A stretch of 64,000 bases of DNA from Planctomycetota bacterium. Its GTDB lineage: Bacteria > Planctomycetota > Phycisphaerae > Tepidisphaerales > Tepidisphaeraceae. Below, one piece after another: positions 1-8,816 of the stretch (positions are counted from its first letter, which is position 1; every line of letters starts with the position of its first letter). A program made the position numbers and the translations under genes. Below the pieces are notes generated by a model. The model saw nothing but the letters and a program-made list of their open reading frames with translations. It had not been told where the DNA came from and searched no databases. The stretch is taken from positions 1 through 64,000 of the forward strand of contig JAEZED010000137.1 in assembly GCA_023417885.1 (NCBI GenBank). Direction: 5' to 3'.

Positions 1-372
1 CCGGACATGAACACGCCCATCGGCTATTCCCTGCCCTGCCCCCCCCGCGGCCGGCCTGGCGGGCGGCGGATGGACTGGCGCGAGGCGGCGACCCTTCATT
101 TCGAGCCGCCGGACGAGGTGCGCTTCCCGGCGCTTCGCCTGGCGCGGGAAGCGCTGGCGGCAGGGGGGACGGCCCCCGCGATCCTGAACGCCGCCAACGA
201 GGTGGCCGTGGAGCGATTTCTGGCGGGGCGGTTGGGGTTTGGTCGAATCAGCGAGGTGGTCGAGGAGACGCTGCAACAACTGCCGGTCGAGCCGGTGACC
301 TCCCAGGAGTGCCTGCTGTCGGCCGACGCCCAGGCGCGCCAGCGGGCGGGCATGCTGGCGGATCGCTCGTAG
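1..372 (+). CDS. dxr: 1-deoxy-D-xylulose 5-phosphate reductoisomerase, C-terminal fragment
   Basis: This is the last 123 codons of DXR (IspC), which converts DXP to MEP in the non-mevalonate isoprenoid pathway. The reading frame is open from base 1, so the gene begins outside the window. The conserved C-terminal stretch is clear: PDM-TPI at the left edge, then F-PP-D-RFP-LRLAREAL and the NAANEVAVE segment, followed by the helical C-terminal domain. The NADPH and metal sites lie in the missing part. It sits 56 bases upstream of rseP in the same direction. A dxr-rseP neighbourhood is common in bacteria and supports the call. Confidence 0.9.
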   Translation, partial: PDMNTPIGYSLPCPPRGRPGGRRMDWREAATLHFEPPDEVRFPALRLAREALAAGGTAPAILNAANEVAVERFLAGRLGFGRISEVVEETLQQLPVEPVTSQECLLSADAQARQRAGMLADRS

Positions 373-428
373 AGAGGCCCCTGTTCCGGGCCGCCCCGGC
401 TGCCGGTGAAACCTAGAATCGAGTTCCG

Positions 429-2465
429 ATGGACGTCATTTTCATCCTGAACCTCCTGCTGGTGGCGCTGGGCTTCGGCTTCGTGATCTTCTGGCACGAG
501 CTGGGGCACTTCCTGGCCGCCAAGTGGGCGGGGGTGCGTGTCGAGCAGTTCGCCGTCGGCTTCGGCAACGCCGTCGTCGCATGGCGAAAGGGGCTGGGCG
601 CGCGCTTCGGCACGACGACGCCGGAGTATGAGCAGATTCGCCAGACCGACCCCCAGCGGGCGGCGGGCATCAGCCCGACCGAGTACCGCCTCAACTGGAT
701 CCCCCTGGGCGGCTACGTGAAGATGTACGGGCAGGAGGACATGGTCGCCTCCACGACCAGCACGGAGCCCGATCACTACATGAACAAGAGCGTCGGCAAG
801 CGGATGGTCATCATCTCCGCCGGCGTCGTCATGAACGTGATCCTGGCGGCCATCCTCTTCACCGTCCTCTTCTTCTGGGGCTACCACCCGCCCGCCGCGA
901 TGGTTGGGACCGTGATCCCGGGCGGGCCGGCCCACGAAGCGGAGATCAAGGTCGGCGACACCATCCTCGCCATCAACGACGAGCCGCAGTATGCGTGGAC
1001 AAACGTCGCGATCTCGGCGGCGCTGCTCCGGCCGAACGAGCCGGCGACGTTCACCATCCAGCCTGCGGGAACGGAAGACCCGGCGGCTCGCCGGACGGTT
1101 GAGGTGACGCCGCGTTCGGACGCCGGGCCGGCCGGCATGGTCGGCGTCGGCATCGGCGCGACCCCCGCGCTGCAGGGCGTGGATCCGAAGTTCGTGACCG
1201 AGGACAGCGAGGCCCTCCGCAAGCTCCTTTCGCCCGACCAGCTCGTCGTCGGCCCCGGCGAGCAGATCGTCGCCGTGCAGGGCCAGCCGGTGGAGCTGGA
1301 CGACTTCTACATCTTCAACAAGGCACTGGCGGATTCGGACGGGCGGCCGATCGACATTTCCGTCCGGACGCTGGGCGGACAGGTGGAGCAGCGGCAGGTG
1401 ACGCCGCGCCTGCTGGCGATCGACGAGAATGCCTATGCCGGCCTCCTCCCGCTCATCGAGGTGCTCTCCGTCTCCCGCAGCTCGCCGAACGTCGGCAGGC
1501 TGATGCCCGGCGACGTCATCGAGCGCATCACCGTTTCCGGCACCGCCGACTCCGTGCGCTTGCCCTCCTTCGACGCGATGCGCAGCATCCTCTCCGCCGC
1601 CGGCAAGCGCGGGCAGAATGTCGATGTTGTCGTCCGTCGCGGCGGGGCCACGCAGACGCTCGAAGGGCTGGAAGTGACCATGGTCAACCCGGCCGAGGAT
1701 CAATACGGGCTGGGCTTCCGACCCACCGTGGACACCGGGCCCGCGATCATCGGTGGAATCGAGGACGGAAGTCCGGCGGCCCGGGCCGGTGTCCCGGCGC
1801 AGGGGCGCGTGACGGCCGTCGACGGAGAGCCGGTCGAGACGTGGTTCGACGTGCACGAGCGGCTCCAGGCGGCCGTGAGCGAGGGGAAGACGACGGTCGA
1901 GGTTGCTGTGGCCTCGGCGGACCAGGAGCCTCGGAGCGTCGCGCTGGACCTGGACGAGGCGACGCGGCAGCAGGTGTCGTCGCACGAGCCGATGGCGCAG
2001 CTCCAGTTCATGTTCGACCCGGAGCTGGGCGACGCGGTGCTGCTGAAGACGGAGCTGAAGACGCGCAATCCGCTCCAGGCGCTCTGGTGGGGCGTGCGCG
2101 AGACGCGTGACCAGATCGTGAAGCTCTACATCACGCTCAAGCGCGTCACGGTGGATCAGACCGTCAGCCCGCGCAACCTGACCGGGCCGGTGGGCATCTT
2201 CCACTTCGGAACGGTGCTGGCGCAGAAGGGGCCGGACTGGATCGTCTGGTTCCTCGCCATGATCTCCGCGAACCTGGCCGTCGTGAACTTCCTCCCGATC
2301 CCGATCCTCGACGGCGGGCACATGGTCTTCCTCGCCAGCGAGAAGGTCACCGGGCGCCCCCCGAGCCCGAAAGTGCAGACGGCGGCCCTTTACACGGGCC
2401 TGCTGCTGATCGTCGGCCTCGTGCTCTTCGTGACGTACAACGACATCCAGCGGTTGTTGCTCTGA
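429..2465 (+). CDS. rseP: RIP site-2 metalloprotease RseP with several PDZ modules
   Basis: Membrane-embedded zinc protease of the S2P family, which cuts transmembrane anti-sigma factors or signal-peptide remnants. The zinc motif HELGH is at residues 23-27 in the first membrane segment. The third ligand motif LDGGH, with D at residue 628, lies in NFLPIPILDGGH, and a final TM follows. At 678 residues it is about 200 longer than typical RseP. The extra length lies between the catalytic halves, where PDZ-like segments can be traced near residues 155-205, 265-310, 345-425 and 440-490. The first and last are the most convincing. The start follows dxr by 56 bases and matches the family N-terminus; the ribosome binding site is weak. 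Confidence 0.93.
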   Translation: MDVIFILNLLLVALGFGFVIFWHELGHFLAAKWAGVRVEQFAVGFGNAVVAWRKGLGARFGTTTPEYEQIRQTDPQRAAGISPTEYRLNWIPLGGYVKMYGQEDMVASTTSTEPDHYMNKSVGKRMVIISAGVVMNVILAAILFTVLFFWGYHPPAAMVGTVIPGGPAHEAEIKVGDTILAINDEPQYAWTNVAISAALLRPNEPATFTIQPAGTEDPAARRTVEVTPRSDAGPAGMVGVGIGATPALQGVDPKFVTEDSEALRKLLSPDQLVVGPGEQIVAVQGQPVELDDFYIFNKALADSDGRPIDISVRTLGGQVEQRQVTPRLLAIDENAYAGLLPLIEVLSVSRSSPNVGRLMPGDVIERITVSGTADSVRLPSFDAMRSILSAAGKRGQNVDVVVRRGGATQTLEGLEVTMVNPAEDQYGLGFRPTVDTGPAIIGGIEDGSPAARAGVPAQGRVTAVDGEPVETWFDVHERLQAAVSEGKTTVEVAVASADQEPRSVALDLDEATRQQVSSHEPMAQLQFMFDPELGDAVLLKTELKTRNPLQALWWGVRETRDQIVKLYITLKRVTVDQTVSPRNLTGPVGIFHFGTVLAQKGPDWIVWFLAMISANLAVVNFLPIPILDGGHMVFLASEKVTGRPPSPKVQTAALYTGLLLIVGLVLFVTYNDIQRLLL

Positions 2466-2477
2466 GCAGCCGTTCGC

Positions 2478-3938
2478 TCACGCGCCGGCAGTTGCGCCGT
2501 CCTTGCGCCGCAGTTGCCGGGCCGCCTGCATCAGCGGAAGGCGGCTCGGGCAGACATAGCTGCACAGGCCGCACTCGATGCACGCCTCCAGCCCGAACTG
2601 CTCGGCCAGGGCGGCATCGCGCGTTTGCGCCGCCTCGAGCACGCCGGCCGGATGAACGTGCGTCGGACAGATGTCCAGGCACCAGCCGCAACGGATGCAC
2701 GGATCGGGCACGACCGGGAGCCCCTCCGGCTCGCTGACGTGCAGCAGCAGCTCCCCGCCATCCAGCACGCAGTCGGGCGGGAGGCGCTTTTCGCGCAGGA
2801 AGTCGCCGGCGCGGAGGCTGATGGCTTCATCCGGCGCCGCAAGCACGCCGAGCGACCGCAGCACATCCGACGCCGTCGAGCCGCGCCAGACCTCGGCAAG
2901 GAGCGATACGTCGCGCCGGTGGTCACGCACAGCAATCGGGTCGCGGCGGACCACCCGCGCCCCCCGCGCCACGCTCCCCACCGCGACCGCGGCCACCGCA
3001 TCGAGCACCAGGACGCCCGAATCCGTCGGCAGTCGCCCCGGCGACAGCCGTCGCGACAGCAGCGCCCAGAGAAGCAGTGTCGGGTCCGCCTGCGGATAGG
3101 CGTTGCGCACCGGGACGATCCTCAGCCCCAACGGCTGCGGAGGAAGCGGTGCGGGACGCCCGGTGCTCCGCATAGGCACCTCAGCCTCCGTGGGCACAGA
3201 ACCCGGCGAGGACGCAGGCGAGGGCTCGAAAGGAAGGATCACGCTCTCGGCCTCCCCGATGTCCGCGAGCGAGATGCTCGGCGGCGGGGCGTCGGGACGC
3301 TGGTCGGATCGCAGGGAGCGGCGAAGGTGCCGGTAGAGTCGGCGGTTGTCCCCCTCGGCGACGGCCAGGGTGGTGCGGCGGGCGCCGGTGAGCCGTGCCA
3401 GCAGGCGCAGGCCGTCGCGCAGCTCCATCGGGTGACGCAGCGCCCACTGCACCTGCACGGGGAGGGTGGGGTCGGCCTCCAGGGTATGGCAGATGACCGC
3501 GTCAATCGGTCGCCGGATCGCGGACAGGAGCTGGCCGATGAGGTCCGGACTGTTCTGCCGGTCCGCCCGGACACCGGCGCGCTCAAGGCGGTCGATCCAG
3601 GCGGGAAGATCTTCCTGCCGAACGGCGCCGAGCTGAGCCGGGCGGTCGTGCTCCGGTTTCTCCGTCTCGGCATCGTCGGCCACCAGGACCGCCACCGCCT
3701 CGCGCCGCCGGCCGCGGGTGTCGGTCACGCGCCGCGCCTGGCCCACCTCGCCCGCCAGCGGTGTGACGGCGAGCGTGCTGGTGTGCTCGAGCCCCGCGAC
3801 GACAGCCCCGGCCTGCACCGAGGCGCCGGCACGTGCCTGGGGCACCACGCGCGGCGCATCGCCCCCGGCGCCGTGACCGGCAGCCAGCCAGATCACGTCG
3901 GGCGCGGGGACATCGACGAAATGAACTCTCTGGGCCAT
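2478..3938 (-). CDS. RnfC-like iron-sulfur protein
   Basis: A 486-residue protein resembling the RnfC subunit of Rnf electron-transport complexes. The N-terminal 80 residues look like the RnfC barrel-sandwich (biotinyl-like) domain, with VVPQ...[12 protein letters not shown] and TPLAGEVG. The C-terminal end carries two 4Fe-4S binding motifs of ferredoxin type: [12 protein letters not shown] starting at Cys414 and [12 protein letters not shown] starting at Cys453. The middle is diverged and rich in Ala/Pro/Arg. A canonical RnfC flavin/NADH site could not be traced by eye. No RnfA, B, E or G lies beside it, but an RnfD-like gene lies 1.1 kb away beyond argF. It probably serves as a membrane-peripheral electron carrier; donor and acceptor are unknown. 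Confidence 0.72.
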   Translation of the reverse strand: MAQRVHFVDVPAPDVIWLAAGHGAGGDAPRVVPQARAGASVQAGAVVAGLEHTSTLAVTPLAGEVGQARRVTDTRGRRREAVAVLVADDAETEKPEHDRPAQLGAVRQEDLPAWIDRLERAGVRADRQNSPDLIGQLLSAIRRPIDAVICHTLEADPTLPVQVQWALRHPMELRDGLRLLARLTGARRTTLAVAEGDNRRLYRHLRRSLRSDQRPDAPPPSISLADIGEAESVILPFEPSPASSPGSVPTEAEVPMRSTGRPAPLPPQPLGLRIVPVRNAYPQADPTLLLWALLSRRLSPGRLPTDSGVLVLDAVAAVAVGSVARGARVVRRDPIAVRDHRRDVSLLAEVWRGSTASDVLRSLGVLAAPDEAISLRAGDFLREKRLPPDCVLDGGELLLHVSEPEGLPVVPDPCIRCGWCLDICPTHVHPAGVLEAAQTRDAALAEQFGLEACIECGLCSYVCPSRLPLMQAARQLRRKDGATAGA

Positions 3939-4031
3939 CGCTGCTCATCCGCCCGTCGCGGGCGCTCCTGCGGGACCGGACGGGCTAAGCTTCCGGCCTC
4001 AACGATACCCTGTAGACTGCCACGCCGCGAA

Positions 4032-4952
4032 ATGCCCCACGTCCTGCAAATCTCCGATCTCGACCCGGCCTCGCTTCGAGCCATCCTCGACGAGGCGGCC
4101 CGCCTGCGCGCCGAGCTTCGCTCCACCGGCCGCAATCGACCCGTCCTGGAGCGCCGAACCCTCGCGATGATCTTCGAGAAGCCGAGCCTGCGCACGCGCG
4201 CCAGCTTCGAGGCGGGCATGACGCAGCTCGGTGGGGCGGCCATCAATCTACAGCCGGCGGAGATCGGCCTGGGCAGCCGCGAGCCGCCGCGCGACGTGGC
4301 GCGCGTGCTGGGCGGGATGTGCGACGCGATCATGGCTCGCGTCTTCGCCCACGAGACCGTGGAGGAGCTGGCGGCGCAGTCGCCGGTGCCGGTCATCAAC
4401 GGCCTCTCGGATCTCGCCCACCCGTGCCAGGCGCTGGCCGACCTGCTGACGATCCGCGACGAGTTCGGCGACCCCGCCGGCCGGCGCGTGGTTTACGTGG
4501 GCGACGCCAACAACGTGATGCGCTCCCTGGCGGTGGCGTGCGGCATGCTCGGCATCTCCTTCGTCGCCTGCTGCCCCCCGGGTTACGATCTGCCGGAGGC
4601 GGATGTCGCGCGCCTGCGCGCGGGCACCCCGGGCCTCGACTACACCGCCGTCCCGGATCCGCGCGAAGCCGTGCGGCAGGCGGACGTCATCTACACCGAC
4701 ACGTGGACGAGCATGGGCCAGGAGGGGGAGAAGGAACAGCGGATGCGCGCGTTCAGGGGGTACGAGATCAACGCCGAGCTGCTCGCCTGCGCCCCGTCAC
4801 ACGCGATCGTCCTTCACTGCCTGCCCGCCTATCGCGGCCTCGAGATCAGCGATGAGGTCATGGAGGGGCCGCAGTCGCGCATCTTCCCGCAGGCCCACAA
4901 CCGCCTGCATGCCCAGAAGGGCCTGCTCGTCCGGCTGCTCGCGACCGATTGA
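4032..4952 (+). CDS. argF: Ornithine carbamoyltransferase
   Basis: Makes citrulline from ornithine and carbamoyl phosphate in arginine biosynthesis; cytosolic. The 306-residue length is normal. The carbamoyl-phosphate loop reads SLRTR (residues 52-56) where many homologues have STRTR. HPCQ follows ([12 protein letters not shown]), then the SMGQE ornithine loop and HCLP ([12 protein letters not shown]) near the C-terminus. The ATG at 4032 fits the family N-terminus ([10 protein letters not shown]). The reading frame stays open much further upstream, but only as the antisense of the RnfC-like gene. It lies between divergent RnfC-like and co-directional RnfD-like genes, with no arginine-pathway neighbour here. 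Confidence 0.95.
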   Translation: MPHVLQISDLDPASLRAILDEAARLRAELRSTGRNRPVLERRTLAMIFEKPSLRTRASFEAGMTQLGGAAINLQPAEIGLGSREPPRDVARVLGGMCDAIMARVFAHETVEELAAQSPVPVINGLSDLAHPCQALADLLTIRDEFGDPAGRRVVYVGDANNVMRSLAVACGMLGISFVACCPPGYDLPEADVARLRAGTPGLDYTAVPDPREAVRQADVIYTDTWTSMGQEGEKEQRMRAFRGYEINAELLACAPSHAIVLHCLPAYRGLEISDEVMEGPQSRIFPQAHNRLHAQKGLLVRLLATD

Positions 4953-5040
4953 GCCGGTGGCGTCGCCAGGCGAGGCACTCGGCGCGCGCCGGCGGGCCGA
5001 GTGATTACACTTCGACCCGGCGTCGCGCGCCCTCCCCGGA

Positions 5041-6240
5041 ATGACCCTCTCGCTGTCGCAACGATTCGCCAGCCCCGCACGCCAGTTCATCGGCGTGCAC
5101 ATGGCGGGATTGCTGGTGCCGGTCGCTGCCGGCGTCGTCGCCTTCGGTTGGCGGGCGCTGCTGTGCATACTGCTCCTGATGCTCGGCGCCGCCGGAGGGT
5201 GGGCGGCATGGCGCCTGGTCGGCCGGCGGGGGCGCCACGTCCACCTGCTGCACACGCTCTGGCTCGCGCTCCTGCTCGCGGCGTTGCTGCCGGCTCACCT
5301 GGCCGCCGACTTCATCCCGGGCGTGGAGGGCCCGGAGCCAGGCATCCTCTGGCCCGTCCTGCCGGCGGCAGGCCTGGCGCTGGCCGCCCTCAACTGGCTT
5401 CTCGGCGGCACGGCGGGGGGGCGGATCAACCCGGCGCTCATCTGCTACCTGCTGGTCGTCGTGCTCGTCGGGGCGGCATCGCTCACGCCGCACCTCGTGC
5501 TGCGACGGGAGGCGGCCGCGACGGGCGACCTGCTCCAGTACCGGCGGGAACCCGTCGCCGAGCTCGCCGCCAAGCCCTGGGTATCCCGCGGCGCGGCATA
5601 CGAGACCTCCGCCATCTGGCAGATACCCGCCTCCAGCCGGCTCTCGCTCTACACCGTCGGCCTCGAGCAACCGGAGCGGCGGCGCTTTACCCTCGAGTCG
5701 CTCATCCGCGACCGGATGCCGCCGATGGAAGACCTGATCGTCATGGGCCAGCCTGCGCCGATCGGCATGTGCAGCGCCGCGGCCCTGATCACGGGTGGGC
5801 TCTTCCTCATCTTCCGCGGCGTCTCCGATGCACGGATTCCCGTCCTGTCGCTCGCTGGGGCGTACCTGGCGCTGATGATCGCGCCGATCCCGGCGGCGGT
5901 GACGCAGGAGGGGCCGGCCTGGACCTGGTTTCCCGGCCTGGGCGGGCTGCTCCCCTCCGGGCGCTTCCACGCGGTCGGGTGGGACGTGGGGCTGACGTTT
6001 GTGCACTACGAGCTGCTGGCGGGGCCGATGCTGTTCATCGCCTTCTTCCTGGCGCCGCTGCCGAGCCTGCGGCCGCTGGCGGGGCATTGGCGAGCCTGGT
6101 ACGCGCTGCTGCTGGGGGCTCTGATGGCGATCGCCCAGCTTTACGGGAGCGTCGCATACGGCCCCTTCATCGCGCTGCTGGCAGTGAGCCTCCTGACGCC
6201 TCTGGTGGATCGCTACACGCATGCCGAGACGCTGGTCTGA
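5041..6240 (+). CDS. RnfD/NqrB-like integral membrane protein
   Basis: A 399-residue polytopic membrane protein with roughly nine or ten hydrophobic segments. Three places recall RnfD/NqrB. GGRINPALICYLLVV matches the region with the conserved N-P-A. APIGMCSAAALITGGLFLIFRG matches the G-S-I-G-E-T-S-A-L segment and the helix after it. The final third (GPMLFIAFFLAPLPS and PFIALLAVSLLTPLVDR) matches the C-terminal helices. The S/T-G-A-T motif that carries covalent FMN in RnfD/NqrB is not apparent in its expected place, and GETS is replaced by GMCS. With the RnfC-like gene at 2478-3938 it suggests a reduced or diverged electron-transfer complex. The assignment rests on visual similarity only. Confidence 0.6.
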   Translation: MTLSLSQRFASPARQFIGVHMAGLLVPVAAGVVAFGWRALLCILLLMLGAAGGWAAWRLVGRRGRHVHLLHTLWLALLLAALLPAHLAADFIPGVEGPEPGILWPVLPAAGLALAALNWLLGGTAGGRINPALICYLLVVVLVGAASLTPHLVLRREAAATGDLLQYRREPVAELAAKPWVSRGAAYETSAIWQIPASSRLSLYTVGLEQPERRRFTLESLIRDRMPPMEDLIVMGQPAPIGMCSAAALITGGLFLIFRGVSDARIPVLSLAGAYLALMIAPIPAAVTQEGPAWTWFPGLGGLLPSGRFHAVGWDVGLTFVHYELLAGPMLFIAFFLAPLPSLRPLAGHWRAWYALLLGALMAIAQLYGSVAYGPFIALLAVSLLTPLVDRYTHAETLV

Positions 6241-6269
6241 CGGCTTGGGGCCCGGCCTACCATCTCCAC

Positions 6270-7196
6270 GTGCATTTGTCCGACCCGCATGCCGACTCCG
6301 GCAACGGCGCCGCGCCGCCGCAACGGATCCTGATCGCCGTCCCCATCTACAACGAGTTCCGCTACGTCGGTCGAGTCCTGGAGCTGCTGCGCGAGTACCC
6401 GTACGACAAGCTGTTCGTGGATGACGGCAGCACCGACGGCACGCTCGACATGCTCGCCGCAGCCGAGGCGCGCGGGGAGATTGCCGTGCTGCGGCACGAG
6501 CAGAACGCCGGCTACGGTCGCAGCCTCATCGACGCCTTCGACTATGCCCATGCCCGCGGCTACGAGTGGGTCATCACGATGGACTGCGACGAGCAGCACG
6601 ACCCGGCCCACATTCCCTGCTTCGTCGAAGAGATCGCCAGGAACGACGCCGACATCATCAGCGGCAGCCGCTACCTCCGCCCGGCACGCGGCGGGAGCGA
6701 TTGCTACGCCGCCAGCTATCCAGGCGACGATCTGCCCCCTGCGGAGCGGCGGGCCGTGAACCTCATCGTCACCGAGACGCTCAACCGCCTGTTCGGCTGG
6801 AACCTTACCGACAGCTTCTGCGGCTTCAAGGCGCATCGGGTGGAGCCGACGGTGGCGCTGCGACTCTCGGAGCCGGGCTACGCCTTTCCGCTCCAGCTCT
6901 GGCCGCGCGTACAGGCGGACGGCCTGCGGGTGCGGGAGATTCCGGTGCGGCTGATCTACAACGACGTCGATCGCACCTTCGGACACGACGTTCGCGCCGG
7001 CGACCTCGACAACGCGCGGGTCCGGCTGGAGCACTACCTCGACGTGCTGCGTGAGGAGCTTTGCGACCGCAACCTCCCGAAGCTCCGCGAGGCGAAGCTC
7101 GATGTGCTCCAGACGCTGCCGGAGACCGTGCCCCTCGCGCTGCGCCAGGCCCTTCGCGACAGCTTCGAGACCGCAGCCGCCGTGCCGTGTCCGTGA
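6270..7196 (+). CDS. Family 2 glycosyltransferase
   Basis: GT-A fold transferase of the DPM1-like GT2 group. Near the N-terminus it has the nucleotide-binding run ILIAVPIYNE and the VDDGSTDGT signature. NAGYGRSL and the TMDCDEQHDP acceptor/metal motif follow, then ISGSRYL and the DSFCGFKA element. There is no membrane anchor, so it is probably cytosolic or peripheral, 308 residues. The start is unsure: no ATG fits, and I chose the GTG at 6270; a TTG at 6276 is equally placed. The sugar and acceptor cannot be read from sequence. Confidence 0.85.
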   Translation: MHLSDPHADSGNGAAPPQRILIAVPIYNEFRYVGRVLELLREYPYDKLFVDDGSTDGTLDMLAAAEARGEIAVLRHEQNAGYGRSLIDAFDYAHARGYEWVITMDCDEQHDPAHIPCFVEEIARNDADIISGSRYLRPARGGSDCYAASYPGDDLPPAERRAVNLIVTETLNRLFGWNLTDSFCGFKAHRVEPTVALRLSEPGYAFPLQLWPRVQADGLRVREIPVRLIYNDVDRTFGHDVRAGDLDNARVRLEHYLDVLREELCDRNLPKLREAKLDVLQTLPETVPLALRQALRDSFETAAAVPCP

Positions 7197-7249
7197 GCGT
7201 CACGTCCCCTGTCGGGCCCGTCCCCGGGCCGCCTGAGTTGGAGGCGACA

Positions 7250-8797
7250 ATGGAGGACAAGGCCCCACCGGCAACCGGGAGTGAACAGCAGTATGGCCAG
7301 TGGGCCGCGCCGAAGGTGGACGGCGCCCTGCTCATCTGGCCCGACGCCCGGGACCTGCCTCGCCTCATCCGCGAGAACGCCGCGCACCTGGAGAGCGCCG
7401 ACGTGCGCGTTTACGGCCGCCCGCTCCCGGAACTCCGCCGGTCGGCGCGCAGCTTCATCGGACATACCGTCGGGCCGCTCGTTGCGACGGGACACCAGAC
7501 CGAGCTTCATCACCCGGGCGTCTGGATCAAGAACGCGGTGATCGCCGCCGCCGCCGAGGCGTGCGGCGGGGCGGCCCTGCACGTGGCGGTCGACACCGAC
7601 GCGCCAAAGCACCTGAAGCTGAAGTGGCCCGGCTTCTCCGCGCCATTCACCGACGACCCGCACATCAACGGCGCCGCGTGGAGCGGCCTGCTCGATCCGC
7701 CGACGCCGGCGCACCTGGACCACCTGATCTCCGCCGCCGCAGACGCGGAGAGCGATGGCCGGGCCTCCGAGCAGGCGCGGATCTTCCTGGAGAGATGCCG
7801 GGCGTTCCTCGTGGATCAGCGCGACGCGATCGCGCCGCTGGATCTGCCTTCCATGCTCGCCAATGCCCAGCACGCGCTCGACTGGGATCTGGGGCTGCGG
7901 TATTCGTCCCTGACGCTGTCGGGACTGCTGATGAGCGAGCCGTGGAGCGCCTTCGTCTGCGGCGTGGCGTCGGACGCGTCCGGCTTCGCCGCGGCATATA
8001 ACAGAGCGTTGGCGGAGCACCGCCGCGAGGCGGGTATCGACTCGCCCGACCGGCCGATGCCCGACCTCGTGATCAGCGGGCAGCGCGTCGAGCTTCCGTT
8101 CTGGCTGGACGACATCCGTGCCGGGCGCCGCTGGCGCGCCGAAGTCGAAGCGGGCGGCGATGGTTCGTTCGAACTGGTAGCCGCCGGCGTGGCGGATCGC
8201 TTCGGATTCACTAGCTACGCCACCGCGCCGGACGCGCCGGAGCAGCTTGTCGCCTGGTTGCGGCGTCACGGGCTGCGCCTGTCGCCGCGGGCGCTGTCGC
8301 TGACGATGTTCCTGCGCCTGGCCGTCTGCGACCTGTTCGTCCACGGGATCGGCGGGGGACATTACGACCAGGTGACCGACCGGCTTATCCGCGACTACTT
8401 CGGCCTCGAGCCACCGACGTTCGCGGTCTCCACCGCCACGCTCTATCACCCCCTGTCACTCGGCCGCGAGCGCGTCTGCATGCCGTGCCTGAAGCACGAG
8501 GGGCACGAGCTGGCGCACCGCGCCCTGGGCCAGGAGAAGCGCCGCTGGCTCGCGGAGATCGAGGCCGCGGGCGACTTCCACGCCCGGCGCGCCGTCTTCG
8601 ATCGCATGCACGACGCGCGGCGGGCGGCGATGCAGACGGACACCGCCTACCGCGACTGGCAGCACCGGATGTCCGAAGCGGCAGCTCGGCTGGAGGAGGA
8701 AGCGGAGCTTTTCGACCGGGAGCTCTTCTACGGCATCCAGCCGCGCGATCGCCTTCTGGCGATGATCGACCGCGTCAACGATGCGATCGGCGGGTAA
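7250..8797 (+). CDS. Conserved protein of unknown function, BshC-like features
   Basis: A 515-residue soluble protein. The ATG at 7250 has a strong GGAGG ribosome binding site eight bases upstream. Residues about 80-130 (VATGHQTELHHPGVWIKN, then a D-T-D-A segment) recall the VVTGQQ...K region of BshC, the bacillithiol-synthesis cysteine-adding enzyme. FVHGIGGGHYDQVTD in the C-terminal half recalls another conserved BshC-type element. A Cys pair (CMPCLKHEGHE) and a charged C-terminal helix follow. Whether it makes a thiol is not shown: no bshA or bshB homologue was recognised in the window. I place it as a conserved unknown, possibly a BshC relative. Confidence 0.6.
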   Translation: MEDKAPPATGSEQQYGQWAAPKVDGALLIWPDARDLPRLIRENAAHLESADVRVYGRPLPELRRSARSFIGHTVGPLVATGHQTELHHPGVWIKNAVIAAAAEACGGAALHVAVDTDAPKHLKLKWPGFSAPFTDDPHINGAAWSGLLDPPTPAHLDHLISAAADAESDGRASEQARIFLERCRAFLVDQRDAIAPLDLPSMLANAQHALDWDLGLRYSSLTLSGLLMSEPWSAFVCGVASDASGFAAAYNRALAEHRREAGIDSPDRPMPDLVISGQRVELPFWLDDIRAGRRWRAEVEAGGDGSFELVAAGVADRFGFTSYATAPDAPEQLVAWLRRHGLRLSPRALSLTMFLRLAVCDLFVHGIGGGHYDQVTDRLIRDYFGLEPPTFAVSTATLYHPLSLGRERVCMPCLKHEGHELAHRALGQEKRRWLAEIEAAGDFHARRAVFDRMHDARRAAMQTDTAYRDWQHRMSEAAARLEEEAELFDRELFYGIQPRDRLLAMIDRVNDAIGG

Positions 8798-8816
8798 GGG
8801 CGGGTCGCGGTGCGTA

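Noticed and set aside
96..2321. 741-codon open frame antisense to rseP and similar long antisense frames (e.g. 21653-24013 against clpB, 5005-6222, 41891-43525)
   Set aside because: They are shadows created by GC-rich codon usage. Their products are Arg/Ala/Pro/His-rich with no domain, and each lies opposite a well-supported gene.
3939..4031. Possible promoter for argF with TAGACT as -10
   Set aside because: No acceptable -35 at 16-18 bases, so it is too weak to list.
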